Positions 47,951 through 59,385 of a stretch of 64,000 bases of DNA are shown here, piece by piece. Positions within the stretch are counted from its first letter, which is position 1, and every line of letters begins with the position of its first letter. Source of the DNA: Cryptomeria japonica (lineage: Eukaryota; Streptophyta; Pinopsida; Cupressales; Cupressaceae); NCBI RefSeq assembly GCF_030272615.1, contig NC_081406.1, positions 247,561,218 to 247,625,217 of the forward strand. The letters run 5' to 3'. The translations under genes were made by a program, and so were the position numbers. Under the pieces are notes generated by a model, which was not told the origin of the DNA, did no database searches, and saw nothing but the letters and a program-made list of their open reading frames with translations.

Positions 47951-49171
47951 TGTTGGCCATTTGGTGGAATTGATTATGTGTTACATTGAAGTTTTGTCAT
48001 TGATGTCAACACTAGCTATTTGGATGCTTTATCGGCACCCTTCTGGTCTCGGTAGGTTGAGTAGTTTTTGGTTAACTTTGATCCAGCATGATCCAGTTGA
48101 CTCCGATATAATCTAATGATGGAATTGGCTTGTTCATAATGCTTATACTCATATTTGGTCAAATGGTTTTGGTCTAGTGATTGGATGCTATCATTCTTTC
48201 TATGAAGATTGGTTTCTGGTTCCGGCGAGGGTTTCATCGGCAAAGCTTTTGGTGGAGATATTTGATGGATTGCATAATTGGTAATGGTGCATCTTTTGAT
48301 GGAGTTTTAGGATGCTGTTGGTGATCATGTTGGAGACTTGACAGTTTGAGATCATTTCTGAAGCGTATAGACCTATAATTAGTCCCGGTTGATCTAGGTT
48401 ATGGACCATCATTAATGTAATGTGTGGATAGGACCTATTATTGTATTTATGGGATGTCTTATGTGTTTGATATTATTTGTTTGGTCTAAGGCCGACATGG
48501 TTTGTAATTATGTAATTGGTTTATTGTCTGGTGGCCGACCTGATTGTTTATGGTTGAGGGTTTATATAAATAATATGTAAGATCTCATTGTAGATCATCA
48601 AGGTTATTGTAAGAGGTCATGGTCAAGGAACATAATATACGAATAATGTAATATCATTCAGGAAGAGGAGTTGGTCGATCATTGGAGATCAAATTGGGTT
48701 TGTGTAAGAGGATTTATTCCTCCGGTATTGAGCTTAGTCAGAACTGTACTCAGGCATAGGAGATGCTATCTTTTGCAGTTCAACACTTCTCCAGATTTTA
48801 GTGTGGATTTATATGTAGTCAGTGAGGCTCTTTTTGTGATGAGCAGTGTAATCTATGTTGTTGGCCTTCTAGCAAGTGCAGGCCCCTTCATTGTAATTCA
48901 CATACTTACTGAACAAGTATTATATGACTGTGGGTAGGCTTCCCACCGTGGTTTTTCCCTTTACCGAGTTTTCCACGTACAAATCTTGGTGTTGTGTGGA
49001 TGGATTTTATTCTGTGATTATTGTTTATGCTTAATTGGTTTATTTTCTATTCTAGTATTATTGTTCCAGGTTCTGATATTAAAGTTTTAAATTTCTAATA
49101 CTTTTGATAATCTATAACAACTGATTCACCTGCCCTCTCAGTTATCTTCCGGTTATCTGAACTGTCTAACA
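47951..49171 (+). repeat. CopC 3' LTR
   Basis: 1221 bp, the same length as the 5' LTR and matching it end to end. Followed by ATTTG. Confidence 0.95.
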
Positions 49172-49176
49172 ATTTG
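49172..49176. repeat. CopC target-site duplication, right (atttg)
   Basis: ATTTG, identical to 29381-29385. TatB coding resumes after it. Confidence 0.92.
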
Positions 49177-49530
49177 TACCACCAATTTACTGATAGAGGG
49201 GATTTTATGAACATGTCATTGATCCAACAACGAAAATAACAATCAAAGCTTACGATGAAGAAGAGAGAACCTCTAAAGGTCTCGTGCTATTACTGATCAT
49301 GGTAGGACCTATGGAGAGAGATGTTATTTTTCAGGTGCTTGACCTTCCCTTTCCTACAACATCTTGCTGTGCAAGCCATGGATTCATGAAATGAAAGTAG
49401 TGCCATGTACATACCATTAGTGCTTGAAATTTCCTTATAATGGAGTTGAAGTCAATATTCCTGCTGATACAAGCTACACCTGTAATGCATAGAAATAATG
49501 TACTGATACCTTTGTTCCTCATAACAAAGC
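49177..49530 (+). pseudogene. TatB protease, C-terminal part
   Basis: Continues the protease region interrupted at 29385. Recognisable Tat-type blocks are IDPTTKITIKAYDEEERTSK (about 49230-49290), MVGPMERDVIFQVLDLPF (about 49300-49350), then an HEMK and a FPYNGVEV block (about 49380-49455). Frames change at least twice. Confidence 0.82.
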
Positions 49531-51241
49531 AGCCTCTGCAGCTGAAAGTTCATAAACTTTAATAAAATACTTAGAAAAGAAATTGAAAATTATAGGTATT
49601 GACATGGATGGACACAAGATAGAGCCCATACTCTCAATAATGTCTCTTCCTCCATCACCAAGACATTTTGGAAAACCATCTAAGGATATGAAGCCACAAA
49701 CTTCAACTCCCGATGGTATTTTTGTACAATCCTCTGCTTCCCTTGCAGATGAAACAGAAGAGGAGGTTGTTCTCAAATTGCTTTTCAAAGAAGAAAGTGA
49801 AAACAAAGAAGTGCAACACTATGAGATTCCCCCTGAATAATATGGTCTAGGCTATAAGATGATTCAACACATGCGATATTCAGGTACCCATCCTCTAGGC
49901 AAGTGTACTGAACTTGGATACCATCTAGAGGAGTCATCAAATCAAAAACCTACTTCTCATCATCAGTCAAAGTGGAAGAGAAATATACTACCTTCAACAT
50001 CACAGGAAGTAAACATTCAGAAAACTCAGGATGAGTATGAAAAAGATCAAGAAGAACTGGCAATCAAGAGAGAAGAAGTAGTTTGTAACCAAGTTCCAAC
50101 TATATCAACAATAACACTACAAGGAGTAGAGATCCCAGAAGATATGAGAGAAAAGATGGAAGGCATTAAAGAATTGTTTGCACCACTAAATATTTTGGTC
50201 ACATATATAGGAAGAATGCAAGTAGATGATTCAAAAACTAACTCGAATGAGTATGAATGGGGTCCAAAGCCTCTGTTAGATGCATCTACTAAAGAAACTC
50301 TTGAAGAAATTGGTGACATCATAGATGAAGCACATGAGATAGTGTACTTGAAATTGCAAAAGGAAATAGAGGAAATTATACTCAAAAGACAAGAAGACTA
50401 TGAACAACAGCTGAAAGAAGAAAGAGCACAAGATAATTCCACACCTACTATATCTCCCCCTAATGAGATAGAGCACATCGGGTAAGGAATTACAAATGAA
50501 TAATTGGAGGCTGTAGAAGCAGGGCCAGTCATTAGTCCAGAGGAAGCTAAATGAGAAAGATGACAAAGACTAACAGATTCATCAAGGTTATGTCAACAGG
50601 TATGTCAAATACAAGTGATCATTGAACCAAATCACGAAGGAACTTGCGGCATCAAAGATGTAGCTATTGATGCTATACATACTTTCACTAAGACACTTGA
50701 AGAAGAGTCAAAGGCTTCATCTTTTAACTCTAACCACTCAGAAGTAAGATCTATTTATGACATTACCTATTCGACACCAAACAATGACTACTTTGTCATG
50801 AATGTTGAAACTCAGTCTTTTGAACCTGTTACCATCGAACCATGGTATGTAGTCCAGTATGAAGTAGAGGACGATGCTAGTGGTTGGTCTATTGGGTTAG
50901 GTTCCCTAAATAATAATGTAAACTTTGATAATCATGTTCTAACTCTTCCTCGTCTCGAGATGCTTATGCAAGGTAGTTTTCTGGAACTCAACTTATCGGT
51001 CCGAGGTTGTGATGACAATATCCTAAATTCCCTTGAACCTGTTAAATCTTTATCCCTAGTACATCCTGAGCTTATTGACTGTACTCTCCAAGAGAAACCT
51101 TTGAATATACCTACATTTTCTAGTGACTATACATTAGCCTGTTATCTAAATGCAGTTGAACAAATGGGGTCTTCCACCAATGAACAAAGTGAGAACATGA
51201 TAGCAACAGATGTCAAGTATTTTAGGCACAAAAATCAATAA
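49531..51241 (+). pseudogene. TatB protease-RT linker with G-patch-like segment
   Basis: One frame from 49583 to 51241 with stops at 49838, 50483, about 50501, about 50552 and 51239. The segment EYGLGYKM then PLGKCTELGY (about 49838-49925) looks like a degenerate G-patch, a glycine-rich RNA-binding motif found in several Tat/Ogre-type polyproteins at this place. It is followed by long charged helices (about 50000-50460) and an acidic stretch with no recognised domain. G-patch call is by eye. Confidence 0.65.
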
Positions 51242-52800
51242 AAGAAAAATAAGTATTCTGATGGAGAAAACCACACTGTGACGGTGTCAGAATAAAAAAT
51301 ATTAAAAATAAAGGACGTACCTAATGGTGAAAACCTCTCTGAGGCACCTAAAGGTGAGATACTTGATATTTTGCCTAATCATTTTCAAGAGCAATCATCA
51401 GTGCTAATTGAACATACATAGCGTGTAAACATTGGAACATAAGAAGCTCATCACATCATACATGTAGCTCAATTCTTGTTAGCTGAAGAACTAAAAGAAT
51501 TTGCTGATTTCTTCACGGAAAAGAAGATCAGTTTTGCATGGACATATGCCGATATGCCAGGTTTGGATCTTGACCTCATAATGGATCATCTCTCTATCAG
51601 TCCTGGAGGTAAACCTATTAAGAAAAAACTCTGAAACATGCATCCTCATGTTGCATTACTTGTTAAGGTTGAGCTAGAAAAATTACTAAAAGCTGGATTC
51701 ATCAGAACAATTGATTATGCAGAGTGGAATCTAATATTGTACCTATTTCCAAACCTAACAAATCAATACGTGTTTGCATAGATTTTAGAGATTTAAACAA
51801 AGCTTGTCCAAAAGATGATTTTCTAGTACCCAACATAGACATGATAGTGGACATGACTATTGGTTATGAAATGTACTCTTTAATGGATGATTTTTCTAGA
51901 TACAATCAAATCAAAATTGCACTTGAGGATCAAGAGAAAACAACATTCACCAATGCATGGGGAATTTTCTGTTGGAATGTAATGCCCTTTAGCTTAAAGA
52001 ATGCAGACGCTACTTATCAAAGAGTTGTAACAACAATTTTTCATGATATGATGCACAAAAACATGGAGGACTATGTTGATGATACTCTAGTCAAATCTAT
52101 GAAAAGATCAACACATCTATCAGAACTAGGTCCAATCTTAGACAAAATTGAAAAATTTAAATTTAGACTAAATCCTATGAAATGTGCACTTGGAGTTACA
52201 TTTGGTAAGCTCCTAGGATACATTGTTTCAGCAAAAGGGATTGAAGTGGATCTATAAAAAGTTAAAACTATAATGTAAATGTCACATCCAAAGAATGTCA
52301 GTCAAATGAGGACTCTCCAAGGGAAGCTTCAATCCATAATACACTTCATCTCTCAGCTAGCAGATAAGGCTCAACCATTCACAAAGACATTACGGAAAGG
52401 AGTCACATATAACTGGGATGAATATTGTGAGAAACACCTAAAGCATATCAAAGAATATCTTTCTAATCCACCCATATTGATGCCACCATATCAAGGAAAG
52501 CCCTTGATTCTCTACATATCAGCTACTGATACATCACTAGGGGCACTTTTGGCACAATAGGATGAGAATAAAAAGGAAAGAACTATATACTATATCAGCA
52601 GGACCTTAGTGTCCTATGAGATGAACTATACTGTCATAGAGAAATCTTGTTTGGCATTGGTTTTTGCATCACAAAAATTAAGGCACTACATGCTAGCACA
52701 TTATATCAAATTGGTGGCTAAGATTGATCCGCTCAAATACCTTCTCAACAAAGCAACGCTCATAGGGAGATTGGCTATATGGGTCATGATTCTCACATAA
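51242..52800 (+). pseudogene. TatB reverse transcriptase and first RNase H
   Basis: RT of Tat type. An N-terminal block (MPGLDLDLIMDHLS, HPHVALLVKVELEKLLKAGF) lies in one frame to about 51718. A frameshift leads to the frame open from 51724: IRVCIDFRDLNKACPKDDF, YSLMDDFSRYNQIK (MDGFSGYNQI usual), WNVMPFSLKNADATYQR, and the catalytic YVDD at about 52075. The thumb and first RNase H follow (52279-52800): ATDTSLGALLA with the first acidic residue, IEKSCLALVFA with Glu, then KIDPLKYLL. Stops lie at 52255, 52276, 52558 and 52798, several at likely CAA or CAG positions. Priming and copying functions are known for the family; this copy is dead. Confidence 0.94.
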
Positions 52801-53340
52801 TTTGACATTGAATATATAGAATGCAAAGATATAAAAGGACATGTCATTGCATACCAAATTGGTGATGCTCTGCTTGAAGACAAACAACATTTGCACATAG
52901 AATTTCAGGATGAATCCATCATGCACCTTACTCAGCGATCTTGAAAAATGTTCTTTGATGGGTCTTTCACTCAATAAGGTTCTAGTGCTAGAATAATTTT
53001 TATCACTCCTCAAAGATATTCAATCCCAAAGGCTTACAAGATTTTCTTTCCTTGTACCAACAATATTGAAGAATATGAAGCTTTGGTAAATAGAATTAAG
53101 CTATCTATTAAATGGAAGGTTATTGAGTTACAAATCTATGGAGACTCTTAGCTAATTATCAACCAAACCAATTATATATATCAGACTCAGGATGAAAAAA
53201 TGATGCCCTATAAAAAAATGATTGATGACCTCAAGAAATACTTTACCTTTATATCATTCCAATAGATTCCCTAAATCAGCAAACAAAGAAGTAGATGCTA
53301 TGGCTACCTTGGCATCTATACCACAACTACAATAATTTGA
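52801..53340 (+). pseudogene. TatB second RNase H domain (aRNH)
   Basis: A second, separate RNase H follows the first. It has MFFDGSFTQ (about 52947-52975, first catalytic Asp), NIEEYEALV (about 53067-53090, Glu), IYGDS (about 53137-53150, Asp) and, after a frame change near 53265, NKEVDAMATLA (about 53282-53315, last Asp). All four acidic positions are present. An extra archaeal-type RNase H after the retroviral one is the known hallmark of the Tat lineage. Stops lie at about 52942, 52975 and 53149. Confidence 0.85.
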
Positions 53341-54715
53341 GTATCGCTATGAATTCCTGGTGGAAGAGTTACATTATCCAACTTATGATTCCCCTGATTC
53401 CTAGATGGTCTGTTCTATCATTTGACATGACTGATCTCACTATATCCATATTCACTCTTACTTATGTGACCAAATTATTCATTTTAATCTTACCCGCAAT
53501 GAGAAAAGAAACCTTATTCAAAATGCTTCACTGTACATCATCATTGCTAATGATTTGTATAGGTGAGGTTTGGATAGTACTTTGCTTAGGTGTCTAGAAA
53601 CTGAAGAGTCCCAACGTGTGTTATCTGAAGTGCATGAAGGTATTTGTGGATCTCATTCAAATGATCTAACTCTAGGTCAAAAACTGCTAAGGGCTGGCTA
53701 CTACTGGCCAGATATGGAAAAAGATGCTATAAAATTTGCTAAAACTTGTGAGAAGTGTCAGCTACATGGGAATCTCAAACATGCTCCAACAAGGAATCTA
53801 AGACTTTTTATTACACATTGGCCTTTTCAACAATGGGCATTTGATCTCATTGGCCAAATCTATCTTGCATCTTCTAATGGACATAAGTTTATCATAACTG
53901 CCACTGAGTACTTCACTAAGTGGGTTGAATTAGTTGTGCTAATCAAAGAAACTTGTAAACAAGTGGCAATGTTCATCCTTAACTATATAATCTGCAAGTA
54001 TGGAATACCTTCTTCAATTGTGATTGACAATGGAGGATAGTTTAAAAACATAGATATAGATGAGCTCTATGAAAATTTCAAGTTAAACAACACTGGTCAT
54101 CCATACACTACCCTCAAGGTAATGGACAAGCTGAAGCATCTAACAAAAATTTGCTAACCATCTTGAACAGAATGGTAAACAAATCTAGAAAGGCTTGGCA
54201 TCTATAGCTCAATCTTGCACTATGGGCTTATAGAACAAGTATCTGAACACTTATTGGGGATACACCTTTTTCTTTGGTGCATGGATCCGAAGAAATCTTA
54301 CCTATTGAGGTGGAAATACCTTCTTTGAGAGTTTCTTTGCAAGGTCTTATTACTAATGAAGACTATAGAATATCTAGATTGCAAGAACTCGAGTTGCTAG
54401 ATGAACGTCAGCAAGTGGCGTTTGATCATCTGAGAGCATACCAAAAGAGAATGTCTAGAGGTTATAACAAGAAAGTTCGACAAAGATAATTTCAGGTTGG
54501 TGACCTTGTTTTGAGAGAGAATCCTAAAAAATCAACAGTTTCGAGACAACAAAGGGAAGTTTAAACTCAACTGGCTAGGTCCCTATATTGTTACTATAGT
54601 CTTTGGCTCTGGTGCTTATCAACTCTCAACATCAGAAGGAGAACAAATCTATGAACCAATCAACACCATCCACTTGAATAAACTCTTCACCTAGTACTTT
54701 CTACTTCACCAACTT
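53341..54715 (+). pseudogene. TatB integrase
   Basis: Integrase inserts the DNA copy. The zinc-binding domain (53570-53770) shows the HHCC pattern: VHEGICGSH, then a CEKCQLHG block. The core domain contains WAFDLIGQI (first Asp, about 53835), VIDNGG (second Asp, about 54020) and the GQAEASNK region carrying Glu (about 54121-54145). Frames change near 53560 and 54045. The C-terminal part (54274-54700) has FSLVHGSEEILPIEVEIPS, DERQQVAFDHLRAYQKRM, a GDLVLR block and INTIHLNKLF near the end. No chromodomain is visible. Stops include about 54039 and 54488. Confidence 0.92.
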
Positions 54716-57700
54716 TGAATAAGTGCTTTTTGAAATTCATTGAGATTTTCCTCTTCTTCTTCTTCCATTTCTATTTCTCATTGCCTTGATTGTGATCGGG
54801 TTTGGGCCATTTTGTTTACAAGCTTTTATTGAAGTTGTGTGAAAATGATGATGAGTTTTTGATGAAATGAGAGATTGATGGTTGGTGAATTGTGTTGCAC
54901 GTGGATCTCTAGCACTTTTAAGGTGGATGTAACCGAAATTCCTTCTTTGAATTGCTTGTGTGTTTTGATAAGATTTGATGTGATAAGGTGTAGAGAAATC
55001 TGAGATGTGTTACAGATTTAACTACCTAGTAATGAGAGGATTCACTCATGAACTAGTTTTAACCTGCGTAGATGTGTCTCTTAGGATGAGCTTATCCTAG
55101 ATGTAGAAACAATCTAAAAAGTGATGTGATGTGTTTGATTCAAGCAATATCCAAAAGAGAACTTGGGACAAGAACCTCTTAATGTTTTGAGAGTTGGGAC
55201 GGATTGATGATGAAGTGATGATGTATGCGTAAGATAATGGATGAAATGTTTTCAACTTCAATAAAAACTTTGTGTCACAAATGGGGCAAACTCTAGCTCT
55301 TCTCTTTCGGGTGTTGGTGGTATTTCTCGAGCTATGTTGTATGTGATACAGACATTTGGGAAAAAGTTGGGATTAATCTTACCTCCTTGGTTTTTGTGAT
55401 AACTCAGAGCTCTATATTGCATAAAAGCTCTGCGGTTCAATGATTTTGAATCAAATTCATTTGTTTTGCCTTGAAGGTAGAGACGCATGTGACGCAAAAA
55501 GACTCTATGTGAGACAAAGATTTGTCTATTTATATAGAAGAATTTCCTCCTTTTGATCAAAGCCTTTGAGCTTAATGGTCTTCTTTTCAAGTTGATATTC
55601 TGATGACGCTTCTTCTTTCGCAAGATGTGAAGAATGGTCATAAAGTTTTGATACTTTTGTTGTTTGCACTTTGTTTTTGATGTGTTTGGTTGTTTTGAGA
55701 AATGTTTGGTTGGATGAATAATTTGTTTTTGGGAGTGATTTTCTGATTTTTCTTTGACAAGAAAACAAAGCAAGCACACAAACACAAGAATGTTGCCTCA
55801 AAGGTACAAATGAGTATGGGTCTAGATCAACCCAATCCTTGGACTTGTATATGAACCTTCCTTTAGATATATTTTAAGGTGTATTTCCAAAGCCTGAAGT
55901 CGACTCAATTTGCACTTGGTCTTTAAAACGAACACACTTCAAACACTTTTTATCCCTAAGGTCAAATGGCCAGTTGTGATAAATTTAGCCCACATCTTGA
56001 TATTTCTTTGACTTTGGTACTACATACCTTATGAATCCTGTCGTGGTAGGTAAGGATGTGATATACTAAGTCTTGCACGAGAATAACAAATAGATGATCC
56101 CTATGATGGGGGAGTCACCACTTTTATCGAGCCACAAGTGACTTTTCAAAAAGCTATGTTTCTACTCAAGGAAATATGTATGGTGAGTATCTTGGGAGCA
56201 AAACCATCTATGCTCTTGCACTAAATTATATCGCAAATATCCTCAATCAATAGAATGGGTGGGCTACTGCTTAAAGGTGTTTAGTCATGTTCGATGTTTT
56301 TGGACATAAGTTCATTCTGCAGTGACTCACTTAAGAGCCTTGTAACTGGTGGTGGGGCCCATTTGTCCTTTCGGCCAGTTACACTATAGGAACAGCTATA
56401 CCCAAGGCTACAGCTTTCGCTCACACCTGATTTCTATAGCGGCTCGAAGGATTTACCGCTCGAGGTCATTCCCAAGAGTATCGATCCCTTGGTTGGCCTC
56501 TCTTAAAAAGATAAAATTTTGAGTGTTACTAACACTTTTCTCTTGCACCTAGGACCACGAAAGCCAAGGGAGAGGATAGTGTGTGTTAGAAGTAGGACCA
56601 CTCAATTGACTTTTTGCACAAGTGTGCCAAGCACGAAAAACACTTGTTCTTTTTAATCTGCCATTGCAATGTGATCTAACTATTTGGAGATGTTGCTCCA
56701 ACAGTCATGGTGTTCTTTTTAACTTCAAAGGCAAAATATTTTGTAAACTAGGAACTTTGAAATCCTAGTCAACTGAATTGAAAACACGTCTTGCTTGAAG
56801 TAAAATTGTTTTTGAGCTTGAAGAAAAAAATGGCTTGTTCTTTTTAGATTGCCCAAAACAAAGTGTTGATTGTAAATTTCTTTAAGTTGATGCAAGAAAA
56901 TAAATTTTTTTTTGTTGCTTTTAAGCACCAAAATGAAGTTTGTTTCCTAACTTGCAAGAAATAAAGTTGTTTTGTATAAGTTTGTGGTTCTTTTTACCTT
57001 GGACCAATGAAATTCTTTTTAAGAGCCCAAACAAATGTGTGATTCTTTTTTAAAGCCCAAATTTGAAATGTGAAGTTAATTTTAAACCAAAATAAAAAGT
57101 GAATTCATTTTTAAAACCAACTTTGAAAACAAGTTAGTAAAAAATATAAATCTACCTTTTAATCTAATTTAAATCTGCACAAAAGAGAAAAATAGTCAGT
57201 AAAATCCGCCTATTCGGTGGGCTTCTACAAGCCTAATTTTTTTTTGGTTTTTTGGTTACAAGGTGATTTGTACAACATTCTGTTACAATAGCGCTACTCT
57301 GTGTGAAAACAGAAGTGCTATTTAACACGAAAGAGAAACAATATAGACAATAGTGCTAAAGTATCAATTTGCGAAGTTGCTAAATTGAAAACAAAAATGC
57401 AAGAGAATGACTTGTGTGTCAATTAAAACATTCAAAAGTTAGTAGTCTTCAAAATGATTGCTCTTTGATTCATGTCGGGTTCACCAAATGATGCTCTGCA
57501 AAAAGGATTAGAAAATCTGTTTGATGGCAACACACACAAGAGCACAAGAAACAAACGTTAGTGTTAGCAACAAAAGATTATCCTAAACAGGCATATCAAG
57601 AGAGATATTAAGCATGAAATAGAAAGCATATAAACATAGAATAAAATAGCTAATCAAGATGCTCATAGTTGCTCCTCCCTTGTTCCTCTCCTCTCCAAGT

Positions 57701-58525
57701 TCCACATGAGTGTAGCTCTCAGCTTTTAGCACTAGCCATGGATGCCATATGGAGATTCAAGATGGTTGAATATGATAAGCAAATGCTATGCAAGTGTAGA
57801 TAGTGATGCTATGAAAAAGCTCTATGCTAATACCAGTATAACAACAATACTCTAATGCTTCCTTTTTGCTTGACGAGAAGGGTTCTATTTATAGAAGAAA
57901 TGGGGAAATGAAGGGTTAAGATTGAGTAATCTTAACAAGGGTTAGGATTGAAATATATTCAATCCATGTGAGACTTTCAACCCAATCCCATGATGAAAAG
58001 TGTCACCATGAGGAGGTTTGAGAGGAGAGATAAGGAGCATTAAATGCTTAAGGGGACATGATGGTTACCCTAGTCAAAGAAATAAATGCTTTGAAGAGAC
58101 ACATGGGTTACATTAGGGTTAAGTTAGGGGTCAAAGTCCTTAACCATGGGTACAAGTGGAATTAACCATTAATGGTCATGTAAGAGCCATAAGTGGTTTG
58201 GAAGACTTTAGAGGTTAATTTGTTGAACACACAAATCATTAATTGCTTTTCAAAGACTTTGGAGTCTTTGAGAAGTGACTCCAATTTGCTTAGGAATGTG
58301 ACAATATTTAGGGGATGGATTAGGTTAATTAGGAAAGGTTTAGAAGAATCTAGAAGGGGTTTTAGGCATGCAAGTGGATTTTGTAGGAAAATGCAAGTGG
58401 GAGGAATTTTGGTATTTTCAATTAAAATAAAATCATTTATTTCAATTAAATGGTGTAATTTGCATTTGGATAAATATTCAAATGAATATTAATTTATTCA
58501 AATGAGAAAAAGGAAGATAAAACAT
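54716..58525 (+). other. TatB post-pol region, non-coding
   Basis: Long region between integrase and the antisense gene. No domain was recognised on either strand. A minus frame at 55258-55785 is open for 175 codons but low in complexity (K-, Q- and F-rich) and unlike any family I know. A moderately GC-rich patch at 56330-56600 contains GGCTCGAAGGATTTACCG, and a T-run of about 10 lies at 57237-57250. A long 3' non-coding region is normal for giant Tat-type elements. Confidence 0.6.
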
Positions 58526-58790
58526 TAAAATGCTTGAAGACTTTGAGGGAAACCATTAAAGGCCTGAAGACTTTAAGGGAAGCAATTAAAGTCTTAAGAC
58601 TTTAAGGGAAACCATTAAAGACTTAAGAAGACTATAGAAGGAAGCCATCAAGTTTGAAGACTTTAAAGCCATTAAGTTTTGAAGACTTTAAGGGAAACCA
58701 TTAAAGGTTTGAGAAGACTCTAGAAGGAAGCCATTAAGTTTGAAGACTTTAAGGGAAACCATTAAAGGTTTCAAGTGGGTGACGATAAAT
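58526..58790 (+). repeat. Minisatellite-like tandem repeats (GAAGACTTTAAGGGAAACC)
   Basis: At least five variants of a unit of about 32 bp, core GAAGACTTTAAGGGAAACC followed by ATTAAAG, at about 58538, 58570, 58600, 58680 and 58741. A longer unit of about 61 bp, which adds GAGAAGACTCTAGAAGGAAGCC, appears in the last part. Confidence 0.85.
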
Positions 58791-58799
58791 AGGATTTTA

Positions 58800-59170
58800 A
58801 ATAAATAATTTATTTAAAATAGTTGTGCAACTTGCATTTGTAGGAAAATACAAGTGGGTGGAGGATAAAGGTGATTTAAATAAATGTTAATTTATTTAAA
58901 TGTGAGAGGTGGGATTTTGGGGGAATTTAAATAAATATTAATTTATTTAAATGTGAGAGAAGATTTAATTAAATAAATATGATTTATTTATTTAATTAAT
59001 GGTCTGAATTTGGTTAAGTGAATTAAATCAAATAAATTGAATAATTTATTTAATTAATAGGAGAAGAGGGTTAAGATGAATTAATTAAATATATTAATTT
59101 AATTAATTATTGATTGATGGTTAAATAATCAAATAAATACTAAATATTCATTTTAATTAAGTGGACAGAT
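58800..59170. repeat. AT-rich inverted repeats
   Basis: Two copies of a near-perfect palindrome, ATTTAAATAAAT then RTTA then the mirror, at 58874-58901 and 58925-58952, both followed by GTGAGAG. TTAATTAAATAAAT runs continue to about 59170. Confidence 0.75.
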
Positions 59171-59385
59171 TTATGTGACTACAAAATCTAATCAGGAGCT
59201 CATATATCTCATCATAATCTTAGTGTGTAAGAGTACAAATGATATCAACTGTCATATACAATGTCTCATCGGAGAAAGAATCGTATAGGCTACAAAAAAT
59301 GGGGTATATAATAAAATCTAAGAGGTATATAACAAATATAGCTCTCTGCCTCTCCCTCATTGCCGAGTGGAGGAGGTGGTGCCTA

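Larger units (their letters stand above)
29386..49171 (+). mobile_element. CopC: Ty1/copia element inserted in TatB protease, hosting CopD
   Basis: LTRs of 1221 bp at both ends (29386-30606 and 47951-49171), 5-bp target duplication, PBS and PPT. It spans 19.79 kb, of which 13.6 kb is the CopD/CopE nest, which leaves about 6.2 kb. Pol is split by CopD at 33645-33649 and has lost the RT catalytic region by deletion. Confidence 0.95.

Noticed and set aside
30000-49000. Possibility that the copia blocks are one element with duplicated genes
   Set aside because: Three separate sets of LTRs, primer sites and distinct 5-bp duplications show three nested elements.
55258-55785. Minus-strand open frame of 175 codons in the TatB 3' region
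   Set aside because: Low-complexity K-, Q- and F-rich sequence with no domain, no support from neighbours, and AT-rich DNA where such frames arise by chance.
58526-58790. Regularly repeated units considered as a CRISPR array
   Set aside because: The units are contiguous variants without unique spacers, and the context is a plant retrotransposon.
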